Shown: positions 12,391-23,133 of the stretch, piece by piece
How the letters are laid out: each line of letters starts with the position of its first letter
How positions within the stretch are numbered: the first letter of the stretch is position 1
Translations under genes and position numbers: made by a program
Origin: Thalassia testudinum
Taxonomy: Eukaryota > Streptophyta > Magnoliopsida > Alismatales > Hydrocharitaceae
DNA: 64,000 nt
NCBI GenBank assembly: GCA_037157565.1
Contig: JAZHRO010000073.1
Location: forward strand, 93,722,001 to 93,786,000
Direction: 5' to 3'
The notes under the pieces: model-generated
The model's database searches: none
Told to the model about the DNA's origin: nothing
The model's input: only the letters and a program-made list of their open reading frames with translations

Positions 12391-13584
12391 AGAGGGTGAT
12401 GTAAATCAATAACTGCCTCCCAGTGAATGACCTGAAATAAATCAGTAAAAATTAGTTAATTAAATAATAATGGTTGTGATAATGGTTTGTATTTCCTACA
12501 TTTACTACAACAACATCAATCCATTATATCAATAACAATGGAGTCATCATTTATTAATAAAGTCATCACACATGCGAACAACATTAACCACCATTAACCG
12601 GCCTCTTGATGAAGGTGGTGGAGGTGTTGCACTTGCTCTTGGACATGGAGAGTGGATGTGGTTGAGGTGCTTGTGAATGGAGTGTATGAAGTCCAAGATT
12701 GGGGTGCATGGCCTCCCACTTGGGTCTTTTTATAGACATGGAGGTGGGTCATCTAGGGAATTATATAATTCTCTAGAAGACCCTCTAAGTTGGCCGTCGA
12801 CCCCATGGAGACTAGGTCTCTTAGATCCACTTTCTAAGGGAAGATGTTCTGGACTCCTTAAAAGACTACTTTTAGTCTTTCAAGGTGGCACCACTTGGGG
12901 ACCACTCTAGAATACTCTAGAGTGGACGGCCAAGTGGTGGTGTGTGTGTGAGTGTGTGGTGGTCAAGTGGACCACTTGGTCCACTTCTAGTTAGGTCTAG
13001 GTTGGTCTAAATGGTAGGTCAAATTAGGTTTCTAAAAATAGGTTTATAGTGATTGATCTAATTAAACTTAATCAAGTTTAATTGGGTCAATGTGTGTGTA
13101 ATTGGGAGAGAGAGTTCCCAATTATATTAGGCTTGAGTCAATTGGACTCTCACCAAGTCCAATTAAACTTGTGTTGGTTGAGATTTGAGCTCAATTGGAC
13201 TCTATGAGTCCAATTGACTAGGTGAGGTGTAGTTGACTTAGATCCAAGTCAATTGGACTTAGTAAAAACCTAATTAAGTTCTTAGGAGAGTCTTACGGTA
13301 GTGTACTAGGCTTAGGATCCTTAATTTAGGTCTTCAGGGGTGTAGGATTTGGTTTAGAGGCCTTAGAAATCAAGATCTAGGCATGATTCTAAAAACAACA
13401 ATAGGAGAAAGGTTCCAGACATCTAACCTTAAGATCAAATGATTTATACATCAAAATTAGAAGTCTAAGTCCCTAGTATGGATGTCCAATACTAAATCAA
13501 TATGAAGTTTAGGTTCTGTCTTAGTTTCTGCAAAAATTGGACGTCTGACAACTTGTCTGGACATCCAATTTTGCAACATATTGG
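12391..13584 (-). mobile_element. Possible degenerate LTR, minus strand, boundaries unknown
   Basis: A TATA-like box on the minus strand (CTATAAAAAG, plus coordinates 12726-12735) sits in a non-coding block with many inverted AAGTGG/CCACTT and TCCAATTGA-type words (12880-13270), a texture common in plant LTRs. No primer-binding site, TG/CA ends or TSD were identified, so the assignment is tentative. Confidence 0.35.
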
Positions 13585-14037
13585 TGATGTAAACAAGTTT
13601 ATATCACATAAGTTGTCTATTTATGCATGTTCTTATGTGTAGAGTTGCATCATACATTATAAATATTGCATAAAAAGCATCATCTTGCATTTAGGTTAGG
13701 TTGTGTAAATTTTAGGTTAATTTTCCCTTTTTGTGGTCAGGTAGCAGAGCGACTTTTAATTCGGGCCTCAGATCAAAGATCCAACCGTACAGATCTGATC
13801 AGGGTGACAATTGGAGTTCAACAACTCCAAGATCACCCCGATCGGACTTCTGTAGCATTAGATATAATCCGAGGAAGGTCAGAGATCAAGGGCTAAGATG
13901 GTGTCAATCTGCACTTTAGATGACAAATCCAGCTGCACAAATGGGTTCGGACCGATGATCGCAGCCTAACGGTGCGAAAATCGGTCAAATCCGACATTCG
14001 TGGCACCATTTACAACACAAAGAAGATGGACAGTCAG

Positions 14038-14059
14038 GATGGTGCCACGTGGCACCATC
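14038..14059. promoter_or_regulatory. Perfect 22-bp palindrome with G-box, LTR A
   Basis: The left arm GATGGTGCCAC is followed at once by its exact reverse complement, so the centre is CCACGTGG, a G-box. G-boxes are bound by plant bZIP and bHLH factors. Counterparts lie at 46766, 48285, 49814 and 60453. Confidence 0.8.
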
Positions 14060-14193
14060 CCAACCATCCGCACCTGGCCGCACCCCTCCGCTCGACTCCT
14101 AAAGACACTTGCTACGAGAGATCTCGATTGTTGGATGAAGATCCAACTGCCAAGACCGGTTGAGCATAAAACCATTTCCGTGACTCAAACGCA

Positions 14194-14260
14194 TGCATAG
14201 TGTAGCGGGTGAGCATCTCTTCACGAGGCAGAGGCGTAGGTTCGATCCCCGCTGTGCCTC
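14194..14260 (+). promoter_or_regulatory. tRNA-like module (A-box and B-box), LTR A
   Basis: TAGTGTAGCGGG (A-box-like, about 14198-14209) and GGTTCGATCCC (B-box, 14239-14249) are spaced as in a tRNA gene and followed by GCCTCAAATCA. The same tail follows the module in the solo LTR at 60263. The acceptor stem is not intact, so it is tRNA-like, not a predicted functional tRNA. Confidence 0.6.
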
Positions 14261-14454
14261 AAATCAAGGAGCGGGCATGGGAGCGGCTCGATTCTGTCGT
14301 TTGATGAAGTTCGAGTGGCGCAGATGCGAGCGATGTGGTGCGATGGATAGGCGAGGATCACATACGTGCGTAATGACGCACTTTTCACGCTCCATCGCAC
14401 ACACGAGCACGTGATTACGCTGAAGAAGAACCGAGCGAGATCGTTTTTAAGCCA

Positions 14455-14472
14455 TCCGATCTCGCGATCGGA
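14455..14472. repeat. TCCGATC hairpin, LTR A
   Basis: TCCGATC and GATCGGA form a perfect 7-bp stem around TCGC. Longer versions are at 49362-49387 (B) and 60084-60109 (solo), always upstream of the TATA box. Confidence 0.65.
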
Positions 14473-14647
14473 CAGCTGACAAGGCGAGATCGTGGGCATA
14501 CGCTTGGGCGGGAGGAGAAGAAGAGGCAGTGGGCGAGCGTGCACGTAAGGCCATGATCAGGACTTTAGTGGCACTTTTAATCCGTCACTAATGACCCTGA
14601 AATTAAATTTTAAAGTGTAATGACCCATTTTCCCCCTCAAATCTTCA

Positions 14648-14658
14648 CCTATAAAAGG
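14648..14658 (+). promoter_or_regulatory. TATA box of LTR A
   Basis: CCTATAAAAGG is followed by CCCTACGACC and a C/T-rich leader (14670-14715). The relative A' has the same neighbours after CTATATAG (40533-40540). Transcription is expected about 30 bases downstream. Confidence 0.75.
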
Positions 14659-15160
14659 CCCTACGACCCCCACACTTTCTTCATCCCTTCCTTTCTTCTC
14701 TCATCCCCTCTAAAGCTCTAAGTGCTTGTCCCAAACTCGGGATGCTCCATTAGAGTTAAAATTATAATTTTTCCACCTCTCCCTCCTTCGTGGAGCATTC
14801 GGCGGTTGTCCTCTCACTCCATTCAGGAAGTGGATCCCACGATGACGACATCTTGCCTCCCCTTAGTTCTTCTTGCTTCGTTCTTCATCTTCCGTCTTCA
14901 TCCTCCATCTTCTAGGCGTCGCCCCATTCGGCTTGTCCTCTAAGCAACCATTGAGGAGGATAACATCTCTCTCCCTTCTTTATCGCTTTCTAGCTGTAAT
15001 CATTTCCTACTTGCTAGTTGTAAAAACAATACTCAGGTACAATGTGATTGTTCTCCTTTTCTCTCTCTCTCCTAGTGTTAATATCAATTTCATTGTGATT
15101 ATCTCACTTTCAAAACAAAAATACAAAAAAAAATATAATCGTGGATTTTAGATCGACGTA

Positions 15161-15181
15161 GCCTCCCTGTGTTCGACCTGG
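15161..15181 (+). promoter_or_regulatory. Conserved U5 motif, LTR A
   Basis: CCTCCCTGTGTTCGACC lies about 115 bases before the primer site. Related versions occur at the same relative place in ten LTRs of this window (see the finding on the U5 motif). Confidence 0.65.
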
Positions 15182-15296
15182 AACTCTTTCGAGTTTCGGT
15201 AAATTTATCTATTGACGGATTTCTTCACAAATCATACTACGATGATGAGTTTTCAAAACTCAATCCCATTCGCATACGTTTTCCGCTTCAACATTT

Positions 15297-15314
15297 TCGC
15301 GCCGTTGCTGGAGA
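15297..15314 (+). other. Primer-binding site (tRNA-Asp type), element A
   Basis: TCGCGCCGTTGCTGGAGA matches the complement of the 3' end of plant tRNA-Asp at 15 of 18 positions and starts three bases after the LTR. tRNA-Asp priming is typical of the Athila lineage. Confidence 0.8.
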
Positions 15315-16516
15315 GGCGACGATTCTCGATTTTCTTTTCACATTTCACGCCCTTTATTATTTTCTAACTTGCTTTTATTTCTCTATTATTTTGTAGGTAC
15401 CTCAACAGGAAATCTTCAAGCGGTAGAAAGGAGTAAAGTGCAGTTGAATACAACTGTAAGTTCTCTCCATTCTTCCCCCCTCCATAGATTTCATTCCACA
15501 ACCTTAATTCAAACCCCAATTAACTTAGGTGTTTGTATAAACCCTAGGATTAGTTTGGATGCTTTGATTTCCACCCCTACTCATCTCACCTTCGTAGAAA
15601 AACAAAAACAAAAAGATACTTCTTGTGGGATAAATCAACATACACACTACATACACCCACATTCAAGGCACATAACCTAACTTGATTTTTATCTACTCAA
15701 CAATGATTCCAACCTGTGGAACCGGTACACGTAAATCAACACATAAGAGAGTAGAAATTAGTCTAGGTTAATCATCTTGTGTGCCTAACTCAGTGGTGCA
15801 TTTCGGCCAATTGTTTAAGTTGTTTGGACTGCACCACTTCATTTTAAAATCAACTCATCAAGTAGCTTCCCTTTAGGGTTTACAATTTAGGTCAATACCA
15901 GGCACTCCACTTTACTTTTTGATTTCAAAAGGAAAAGATCTTCACTCGTTTTTGAACATTTGGTTTTCCTCTGAAGCTTGATTGAATTCATCTAATTCTA
16001 AACCCTAAAAGCTACTAAGCAAGATTTAAACCCTAAAATTCACCACGTCAAAAAATAATCTTGCTTGAAAACCACTGGTTGTGCACACACACACATATCA
16101 ATCAATCATTAAGGGCACAACCCAGGCAAAGGGCCCATCACATTCCAAAACACATTCAAACCTAACCCTAATTAAAACAGAGTAGACATTGGCCATAAGG
16201 ATTAGACTCATTCTTCGTAGCCCAGACCGAGATTTTTTTCGATTAGTCTATTTCTACCATTTAATCTGATGTCTAGATAGGGGACCAGAATCAAACGATT
16301 GCAGTTGGGGGGTACACTAGGAACCTGAGGCGCAAGCTAAAGGAGGAACCTTCTCCCCAGTCCCTCCCTCTAACTGGTTGGATTGACCGGAAAGAAGTAG
16401 ATCAAATCGTTTATTAATCTCAAGATGGTTTCTGGAAGTCTGTAGGTCATTAGGCTAGCCCACTTGAGGACAGGTTTGTTTGTATTGCAGAGCACCTTTC
16501 TTGCTCCTGTTTTGTC
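15315..16516 (+). other. Untranslated leader of element A
   Basis: A 1.2-kb non-coding leader. Large parts match, inverted, the leader of D (44170-45400), including the CAGTGGTGCATTTCGGCC and CACACACACA neighbourhoods. Blocks such as the region at 16320-16370 also resemble the leader of B (58130-58210). A conserved leader may carry packaging signals. Confidence 0.65.
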
Positions 16517-18001
16517 ATGGATCCTTCCACATCCTATTCACATTTCCACTCCTACCCTTCTACTACTTATTCCCAAAATTATTATTATTTCAACCAAACT
16601 TATTCTCATCCATCTTCTAGTTGGGATAATCCTGATTGGGGATACAGTTTTGGACCTCCATGTTCAAGCTCAAACCTTGAACACCATAACCTTAATTCTT
16701 ATCCTTCTCTGAGCTACATCGATTATAGATTACCGCCCTCATTTGGACAACCTAATATGATCTACAATCAAGAAGGATATGCTGATCCTTACCCTTCCTC
16801 AGATTACACTGCTTATAGGTCATCACCTCCTTATGGACAAACCAAAATGACCTATTATCAAGGAGGGTATCAAGAACCTCAACTCGTTAACTCCCCTGCA
16901 CTGAATCCAAACCTGCCCAACCTTGAACCAAGCCATTTGGTTCAAGTGAACTAGGTCCAAGAGAAGGTGTTGGCTGACTTGAGGAATACTATACAATCTT
17001 TAGAAGCTCAGCCAACACCTTGCACTGAAGAATTGGAGCGCCTGATTGAAATGATTGATGATCTGAACAAGTATTTGTTGAAATGGCTCCAGGATGTTAA
17101 GGATAAGGGCTCGGGTGAGTTTTTACTTGGGAAATTATCGAAATTGAGCATGAGATTTGTGGTTGCTTTAGTTCAATCTGAGGATGATTCCTAGGATGAA
17201 CCCCTTTCAGGAGAGCCAATGTTAGAACCTGCTCAGGCACCTATTGGGGGGTACACGTGTTATGAGACCAGAATTGACCAGGTTGTTCTAGAGTAATCAA
17301 ATAAGGATGATTTGATTTCTTCACCTGAGATCCCTGAGCCAGGGTGCGAAGAAATGTATGTCTCCATGGATCAAAAAGTGATTGATGATTTTGAGACACA
17401 CATTAATGTGGATTTAGATTTCTTTGATTTTGAAGGTGAAGAATCATTATGTGAAGTATCACCTAAGTTTATAGCACACGATTTTTGTGTGACGACTGGG
17501 CTTGAGGAATTCGATGAATCATATGATGGCCCGATAACTGAGGAAACTAATCTTATTGGGTCTCACATGGCATAGTTAGATCCTGATTTCATGAAGGATT
17601 CAATTCAAAGCACCATTCCTCAATTACACCCCTTTGAGCTTACTGAAGATTTTGATTTTGAGATCACTAAACCCAAGTCCATTATGATTCAGTCACATCT
17701 TTTAGACTTGGAAAATTCATATGGGGTGATTAATATACTAGAGGTCCCGGAATTTGAAAGTCTGAATGAGGAGGATAGGGGTTGGGAAATGATGATATGG
17801 GAAGTCAATTTCGGAGGAAGCAAAAGATCGAGTCTAAGGGTTCCAATTTGTCTAAAACTCCCAACTTTCTACCAGGACCCTTATGACATCTTTGACTCAG
17901 AGGATGTTCAATCCAAGCAAACATTCATTGATTATCCTTTTGAGCTTGATTTCTTTGTTATCCGACTCTTTGGACTTGGGTTGCATCCTCACAAATCATA
18001 G
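16517..18001 (+). pseudogene. Uncharacterised ORF of family A/D (about 495 codons, four stops)
   Basis: One frame runs from ATG 16517 to the stop at 17999 with internal stops at 16952 (TAG), 17192 (TAG), 17294 (TAA) and 17573 (TAG), all one C-to-T step from glutamine codons. The N-terminal ~145 residues are rich in Tyr, Pro, Ser and Asn. They hold two ~26-residue repeats of the pattern DYR-PP-F-QP-IYNQEGY and AYRSSPPYGQ-TYYQGGY. Next comes a short helical, Glu/Leu-rich part (LRNTIQSLEAQPTPCTEELE), then an acidic C-terminal half. No zinc knuckle, DLG protease or reverse-transcriptase motif is visible. D carries the same protein in inverted orientation. A gag-like structural role is possible from its position after the primer site and leader, but I do not recognise the protein. 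Confidence 0.65.
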
Positions 18002-18355
18002 GCTCGACCCTGCTTGCATACTGATCTCAGGTTTTGGGTAATTTTATCCAGAACCTTAGATATACTCGACCAAGGGGTATGGGTCTGCATCAGAATCTGG
18101 TCCACATCTGTGGACATCTTCTCCTGGCAGGTCCAAAGCTAAATTTTCTTATTCTGATTCTGACCTGCACCTGTGAATTCTTTATTTCTTTTTCTTTGTA
18201 TAGTGTGCCTAGCTGAAGGCACTAAATTCAGCATGTATACAGTTTCTTTTCATCTCGGAGCGGACCCATTATTCACGCAATTCAGGTGCTTTCTACTCTA
18301 CTCCACTCTATTTTATGTCTTTTTAATACAATGAAGACATTGCATTAGACATTGT
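18002..18355 (+). other. Element A sequence after the ORF, ending at a junction
   Basis: No ORF or LTR was seen. At about 18355 the sequence switches to GGAACCACCG, which begins the match to the leader of the young Athila-like element (29352 onward). The switch has no TSD, so deletion or unequal recombination is more likely than a clean insertion. Confidence 0.5.
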
Positions 18356-19372
18356 GGAACCACCGAGCCATATTGAAAGGCCATTTGCCCCAGTCTTAGA
18401 CACCCGATAGCACGTGGGAACCCTCACCAGCACGTAGGTGCTACACACAGGTAGTTAGACCTCCAATCCTTAATAACGGTCAAGTTACTACCAATTTTAG
18501 TTAGAGGCTTAGGATCAAGTGCTTTTGGAATGTGAAGGGTGTTATTTACGGGTAATTCCCAAGTGATTGATTTTACAAAGTGTGTAAACCAAGCATGCAA
18601 TGGGGAAATCTCCCCGAATTGAAGTTTTAATTGGTGAAGAATTTAGCCTTAAGTAGTATGGATTTTAGGATTTCGCTGAAATACCAATTCAACCAATCTC
18701 TGAGTTTTGAGAGAATACAAGTTTTCTTCTAAGCCCAACAAACCCTTCTTCAATGTCAATTGGTTAATGCATGCTAAAATGCAATGGAATTCCCTGGATG
18801 GAGATTTCTATGTGTGGATGCACGAATCAATTTTAGATTAGTGTGAAAGGGAGCCAAAGCACTTCAATTGAAGTACTCCCAATCACCAAAATGATTTCCA
18901 CACACAAGGCTCAACCATAAGATAAAGAAAATCAAATTGTTGGGGTTGAAGTATTCGGGATCGAATCTTAGGCACGTGAAAAGTTGTGGTGGGGTTGGAA
19001 TCAACTCAATTCCAAGTCTTCCCACCAAAAATGTGATCCCGAATTTGCAGATAAATGAGGCAAAGAGGGGTTGCAATCAATCTTTTTATTTTCCTCAAAG
19101 AATACTTCACACGGCGAAAGATTCAAGAATCAAGATTCTTGGATCTTCGCTATGCGAAGTTTTGCGGGAAATCTCGGGGTGGTGGGAGTGAAGGCAAACA
19201 ATCAAACAAGTGATTTTTAATCCACTTGCCCCAAGAGATCCCAAGAAGTGTTTTTAGTTTTTTTTTTATTAAGGTGACAAGTTAACCTAAGTTGTTAAGA
19301 AAGAAAGACCTACTTGTTCAGCAACGTGTGCGAAGTTCCAGTGCGGTGTCGGTGTCTTCACGCTCTCGTTCC
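18356..19372 (-). mobile_element. Outer element C, leader segment left of the nested copy
   Basis: This segment matches 29352-30412 of the young element nearly base for base over long runs (for example the 18360-18430 and 18950-19180 stretches), with scattered differences. It ends with the TSD GTTCC at 19368-19372 and resumes at 33018. It is therefore the leader of an older relative into which the young copy inserted. The expected gag and pol of this older element are absent to the left. Confidence 0.85.
19368..19372. repeat. TSD GTTCC, left copy
   Basis: Identical to 33018-33022 on the other side of the young element. Confidence 0.93.
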
Positions 19373-20084
19373 TGATGGTCGGCCTGGATAGGTTATTAAT
19401 ATGATATTTTTATCGTTGAAATGTGTATAGTGGTTAACCTAATTCAGACCTAACCATCTCTTTACAAAATTTTTAACCTGGCCTAATTGATTTTATCTTG
19501 TCACTTTTAAGCCCAGGGTCGAACTCAGGGAAGTGGGGTTCAAGTCGAGTTTCTACGTTTTCCTTAAAACGCGTCTCTTCCGTTCGTTTATTCTGTTTTT
19601 GGTATTTTTCTTATTTAGGTTTTTTTTTTTTTTTTTTTTTTGGTAATCCTTGTTCTTGAGGCACACCCTCAAAATTGTGTCCTTGGCTTTTAGCCAAAAC
19701 AGAGTTTCAAAACACGTCTTGCTACTTGCAAGACGGGGTCCCTGCAAATCAAAGATTATCTTTTCACTTTTATACCTTTTTTTTTATCTTTTTACTAAGG
19801 AAGCTATCAGATAGAAAGTAAATATAGTAGCTATAGATATATATTTATATGTAGTATATATATAAAGGGGTGGGGGTGGAGGTGACGATGGAGTGTAGCA
19901 CTATGTCGAGTCAGCCGACGTCTAGAGAGACGCAACCAACACGACTAGGTGCCGCGTGGAGTGTGGATGGAGGATGGATGATGTATGGGACCACGCTTTT
20001 TGTACACGCTGTATCGCAGAATATCAGCAACTGGTGCAAATATTCCCGCGATACAGCGTATAGTAAATAACGTGAAAATATATG

Positions 20085-20160
20085 TACATATGTATGTATA
20101 TAAATGTATAAGTATATATGTATAGATATATATAGATAGATATATATATATATATAGGTG

Positions 20161-20195
<35 letters not shown>

Positions 20196-20471
20196 ATAGC
20201 TATGTATATATGTATATAAGTATATATATATAATACTATATAGATATATATATATATATGTATATAGGTATATATGTATCTAGATATATATGTATATATA
20301 TATATGTGTATATGTATAAGTATATAGATATGTATATATATATATATGTATATGAGTATGTGTATATATATATATATATATTATATATGTATATGTATAT
20401 ATATATTATATTATATGTATGTATACATAACTATATAGATATACTATGTATATATAAGTATATATATATAG

Positions 20472-20503
<32 letters not shown>

Positions 20504-20518
20504 ATGTATGTATATAAG
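20085..20518. repeat. TA/TATG microsatellite in the 3' LTR
   Basis: More than 400 bases of TATA, TATG and TAGATA units. It differs in length and order from 31285-31735 in the partner LTR. Translations of this stretch (Tyr/Ile runs) are artefacts. Confidence 0.9.
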
Positions 20519-20582
20519 TTACTATTAGTGTGTGAGTGTGTGTGTCGGTGAATGGGTGTGTGTGTGTTGCTGTAAGTGAAAA

Positions 20583-20612
20583 AAAGAGAAAGAGAGAGAG
20601 AGAGAGAGAGAT
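20583..20612. repeat. GA microsatellite
   Basis: A GAGA tract that is slightly longer than its counterpart at 31802-31825. Confidence 0.85.
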
Positions 20613-20999
20613 CGGCAGAGGGAGAGAATGCAGCCGCTCTGCAGGAGGCCCGATACGTCGTCTGCAGATGGCGGCCGACGTCTGGAGGTCGCGGGCGCAC
20701 GGGGGCGTACTCGCGCAGAGGAGATGAGGAGTCTGCGTCGACCTGCTGCGAGCGCGGAGGCTCGCGACAGCGCGCTCGGAGAAGGAGGCGGGGAGTCTGC
20801 AGGCACGCGCGGGCGCTTGCAGAGGCTGGTAGGGAGGCAGGGAGACGCTTGGCCGGCCGCTGCAGAGGTGTGCAGCGGCCGGTTGTGGGTGCGGAGGGCG
20901 GGCGACAGAGCGTACTAACGGAAGCGGGGAAGGTCTGCAGGCACGCGCGGAGTGGCTGGGGCGCTTGCAGACGCTCGCGGAAGCTGCGGGGGCCGCTGC

Positions 21000-21142
21000 C
21001 GCTACTGCTGCTGCTGCTTCCGCTTAGCTGCTGCTGCTGCTGCTCCGCTTAGCTGCTGCTGCTGCTTCCGCTTAGCTGCTGCTGCTGCTGCTCCGCTTAG
21101 CTGCTGCTGCTGCTGCTCCGCTTAGCTGCTGCTGCTGCTTCA
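21000..21142. repeat. CTG-rich minisatellite in the 3' LTR
   Basis: About six units of 20-24 bases, each a CTG run followed by CTTCCGCTTAG or CTCCGCTTAG. The partner copy is at 32213-32356. The older LTR C has only a short CTG run at 35078-35093, so the array expanded in the young lineage. Confidence 0.85.
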
Positions 21143-21415
21143 AGCTTCAGACCTTGAAGCGGCAGCAATGGCTAGAAGTGCGAGAACGGAAAACAAATGA
21201 AAACAGAGAGCCACCACGCCCACCGGCTCTTTGAAGAGCTGGGCGGTGATGGTCTCACTGTGGTGGTGTGCACCACAGTGAGCTCCTGCCCGCCGGGTTT
21301 CTCCTCGGAGGAGGACCGACGTATGGAGGGGAGAGGGAGGAGAGGAAGGTGGCGGCCTGCTGGTGGTGTTTCTTTCTTGCTGCCGCCAGCCACCTGAAGA
21401 AGAAGAACCCGTGGC

Positions 21416-21427
21416 TTCTTATAGAAG
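21416..21427 (-). promoter_or_regulatory. TATA-like box, 3' LTR
   Basis: CTATAAGAAG on the minus strand lies in a purine/pyrimidine-rich setting. The counterpart in the 5' LTR, where it would drive the element, is at 32630-32641. Confidence 0.55.
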
Positions 21428-21803
21428 AAGAGAGCATGGTCATGCAGCATGCGGGGAATGGGAGGAATGGCAGCTGCAGGGAATGGCTTGGGCAGGGAGA
21501 GGGCGCGGGAAGTTGCAGCAGCGGGAAGGACGGCAGGGAGAGGCAGCGGAGAAGAAGTTGCAGCAGCGGGAGAAAAAAATAGAAATCAAGAGGAAATAAA
21601 AATAGAGAAGGGAATTTTTGCAAATATGCACTCGAGGAAAAAAGCGAATTATGAAGTCATTTATTTCAATCTTCCCTCCTCTTAATTAAATGCATGAATG
21701 CAAGTATTTTTACAGATGCGACTATAGGATTATAATATACATAGTTAATGCTAGAAAATAGCATAAGAAGGCGTCCTTATAGGCGTGTTTTGAGGTGCAA
21801 ACA

Positions 21804-21817
21804 TATACCCCCATGCC
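21804..21817 (-). other. Polypurine tract (3' PPT)
   Basis: On the minus strand GGCATGGGGGTATA directly precedes the 3' LTR. Element B has GGCATGGGGGTA at the same place (50278-50289). The PPT primes plus-strand DNA synthesis. Confidence 0.85.
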
Positions 21818-23133
21818 TATCTTTTGCTAGTCCCTAGCAAAACCGTATTTAGAAATGTTCTTAAGCTGAAGATTTTCTTCTGAGATGATATCGGTGTGTT
21901 TATTATCGGATATTGTGAGAACCAATTGTAAAGAAGACTACCAGTACTTTAAGTCTTACATGACAAAGATTATCTCTCAACTAACCAGGACTCTTGATAT
22001 TTAAACCTTAAGTACGATTTCCAGGACCCAGGAGGTTTTTCCATACTCGAGAGCTCAAGAGGTTATGGTTTGTGCATAGTGAAGGATCAAGACTGACCAG
22101 ATGAACCTTAAGACTCACTCCCAGGGTTTCACGAATTTTTAAGTACAGGTTGGTCCCAATTTCAGCTCGTGTTTTCGGATTGACCCTTAAGATGATTACG
22201 GAAAACTCAACTCCCATTTTCGAAAAACAAATTATACCGACATTTATGAGATATACTGACTCTTTTGCAACATTTTTTTTTTTTTTTTTTTTTTTTTGAA
22301 ACATATGTCAGTATATCTCTTACAACACATTTTGAAAGAGCACACTTTTTTTTTTTTTGGTGGGAGAGTTTCTTTTTGGTGGAAAGAGCCACTCCTAAAC
22401 ACAAGACTAAAACTTGGGATAAAAAGTCTACCTGCATGCACAGGTAAGGACTCCACCTTTCCTAATGAACACTAGGGTTGGATCTTATGTTCACCTGATC
22501 TTTCCTGATATGTGTAGTGTGAACCAAGTTTACTTAAGCTCTCAAGAAAAAGCAAACCAACGAATCCTGTACTGTGTCTCAGGTACAAGAAACGTTCTTA
22601 GTTAGGAGAGATTTTGATCTATTTCGTCAATGCTTTAAGTGAATTAAGCCGAGCCTGAGCGAATCAAGCTTCTGTGGCCTGGAAATTCTTCAAAACAGAG
22701 GTTGAATATCCATAAACACTTATTGTATTTTTTTTTTTTGTTTCAGCTTTTAGATCATTACTAAACACCATTTATTACTATATATATATATATATATTTT
22801 TTTTTTTTTTCTTGCATATTTATAAATAGGTGGTAATTGTCTGATACCATAAAATATCCGGATCCTATGGATGCCTATCCACCCCCCCATGCCAAACAAT
22901 GCTATGTCCTCATATGCATGCAGGGAAAGGCAGAGGAAGATCGGGTAACAAGAGCTGAGGTTCAGGGTATAGATCAGGGTGGAAGGGTGGGTGGATGGTG
23001 GGTGGTGAAGAGAAAAGTGAAGTGATTGCGATAGAGGTGTGAAAAGTGATGGTGGATGGTGAGTGCTGTTAGGGTGCCTCCCAACAAGCGCTGAATTTAA
23101 TGTCCCCAGCTGGACTTAGAATGAGGCAAAGAA
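21818..23133 (-). other. Non-coding region between pol and the 3' LTR
   Basis: About 1.3 kb without a credible ORF. It holds plus-strand poly-T tracts (22274-22298, 22347-22358, 22728-22740), a TATA repeat (22780-22797) and a second PPT-like cassette at 22881-22894. Athila elements often carry an envelope-like ORF here, and none is visible. Confidence 0.75.
22881..22894 (-). other. Second PPT-like cassette
   Basis: Minus strand GGCATGGGGGGGT lies about 240 bases after the pol stop and is preceded by ATGAGGACATAGCAT. Element B has the same cassette at 51760-51773, also about 240 bases after pol. Confidence 0.6.

Larger units (their letters stand above)
13585..15293 (+). repeat. 5' LTR of element A
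   Basis: It starts TGATGTAAAC and ends CTTCAACA, directly before the primer-binding site. Solo LTR 59257-60928 (minus) has matching ends and similar content, which fixes both boundaries. Inside, in order: G-box palindrome, tRNA-like module, TCCGATC hairpin, GTCACTAA inverted words, TATA box, C/T-rich start region and the U5 motif. Length is about 1.7 kb. Confidence 0.88.
13585..18355 (+). mobile_element. Family A LTR retroelement, pol-less, truncated at its right
   Basis: A 5' LTR (13585-15293), a tRNA-Asp-type primer site, a long leader and a broken ORF lie in normal order on the plus strand. No protease, reverse transcriptase or integrase is present. The internal region stops at about 18355, where the leader of an Athila-like minus-strand element begins, so the 3' end and second LTR are missing. 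The same ORF and leader occur inverted in element D (43422-45421), so this is a family. Confidence 0.85.
19373..21803 (-). repeat. 3' LTR of the young element
   Basis: The plus-strand reading runs from TGATGGTCGG to GTGCAAACA. It contains the U5 motif (19512-19536), a poly-T tract, a TA microsatellite, a GA repeat, GC-rich U3 sequence, a CTG-type minisatellite and a TATA box. Its partner is 30582-33017. Confidence 0.95.

Noticed and set aside
14194..14260. Functional tRNA gene
   Set aside because: A-box and B-box are present but acceptor and D stems do not pair and no anticodon arm is clear. Kept only as a tRNA-like module.
20258..20551. Tyr/Ile-rich ORFs on both strands (also 31464-31733, 34058-34807)
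   Set aside because: They are translations of TA microsatellites inside LTRs and are not conserved as proteins.
20576..21052. Arg/Ala/Gly-rich ORFs in the GC-rich U3 region (also 31752-32266)
   Set aside because: Duplicated only because they lie in paired LTRs. Several overlapping frames are open because of composition.
21255..21623. Minus-strand 122-codon ORF repeated at 32469-32837
   Set aside because: Lies across the LTR TATA region and simple repeats. No domain, and its two copies are just the two LTRs.
21818..23133. Envelope-like ORF after pol in the young element
   Set aside because: The longest frames are under about 100 codons and cover poly-T tracts. No membrane or signal pattern is convincing.
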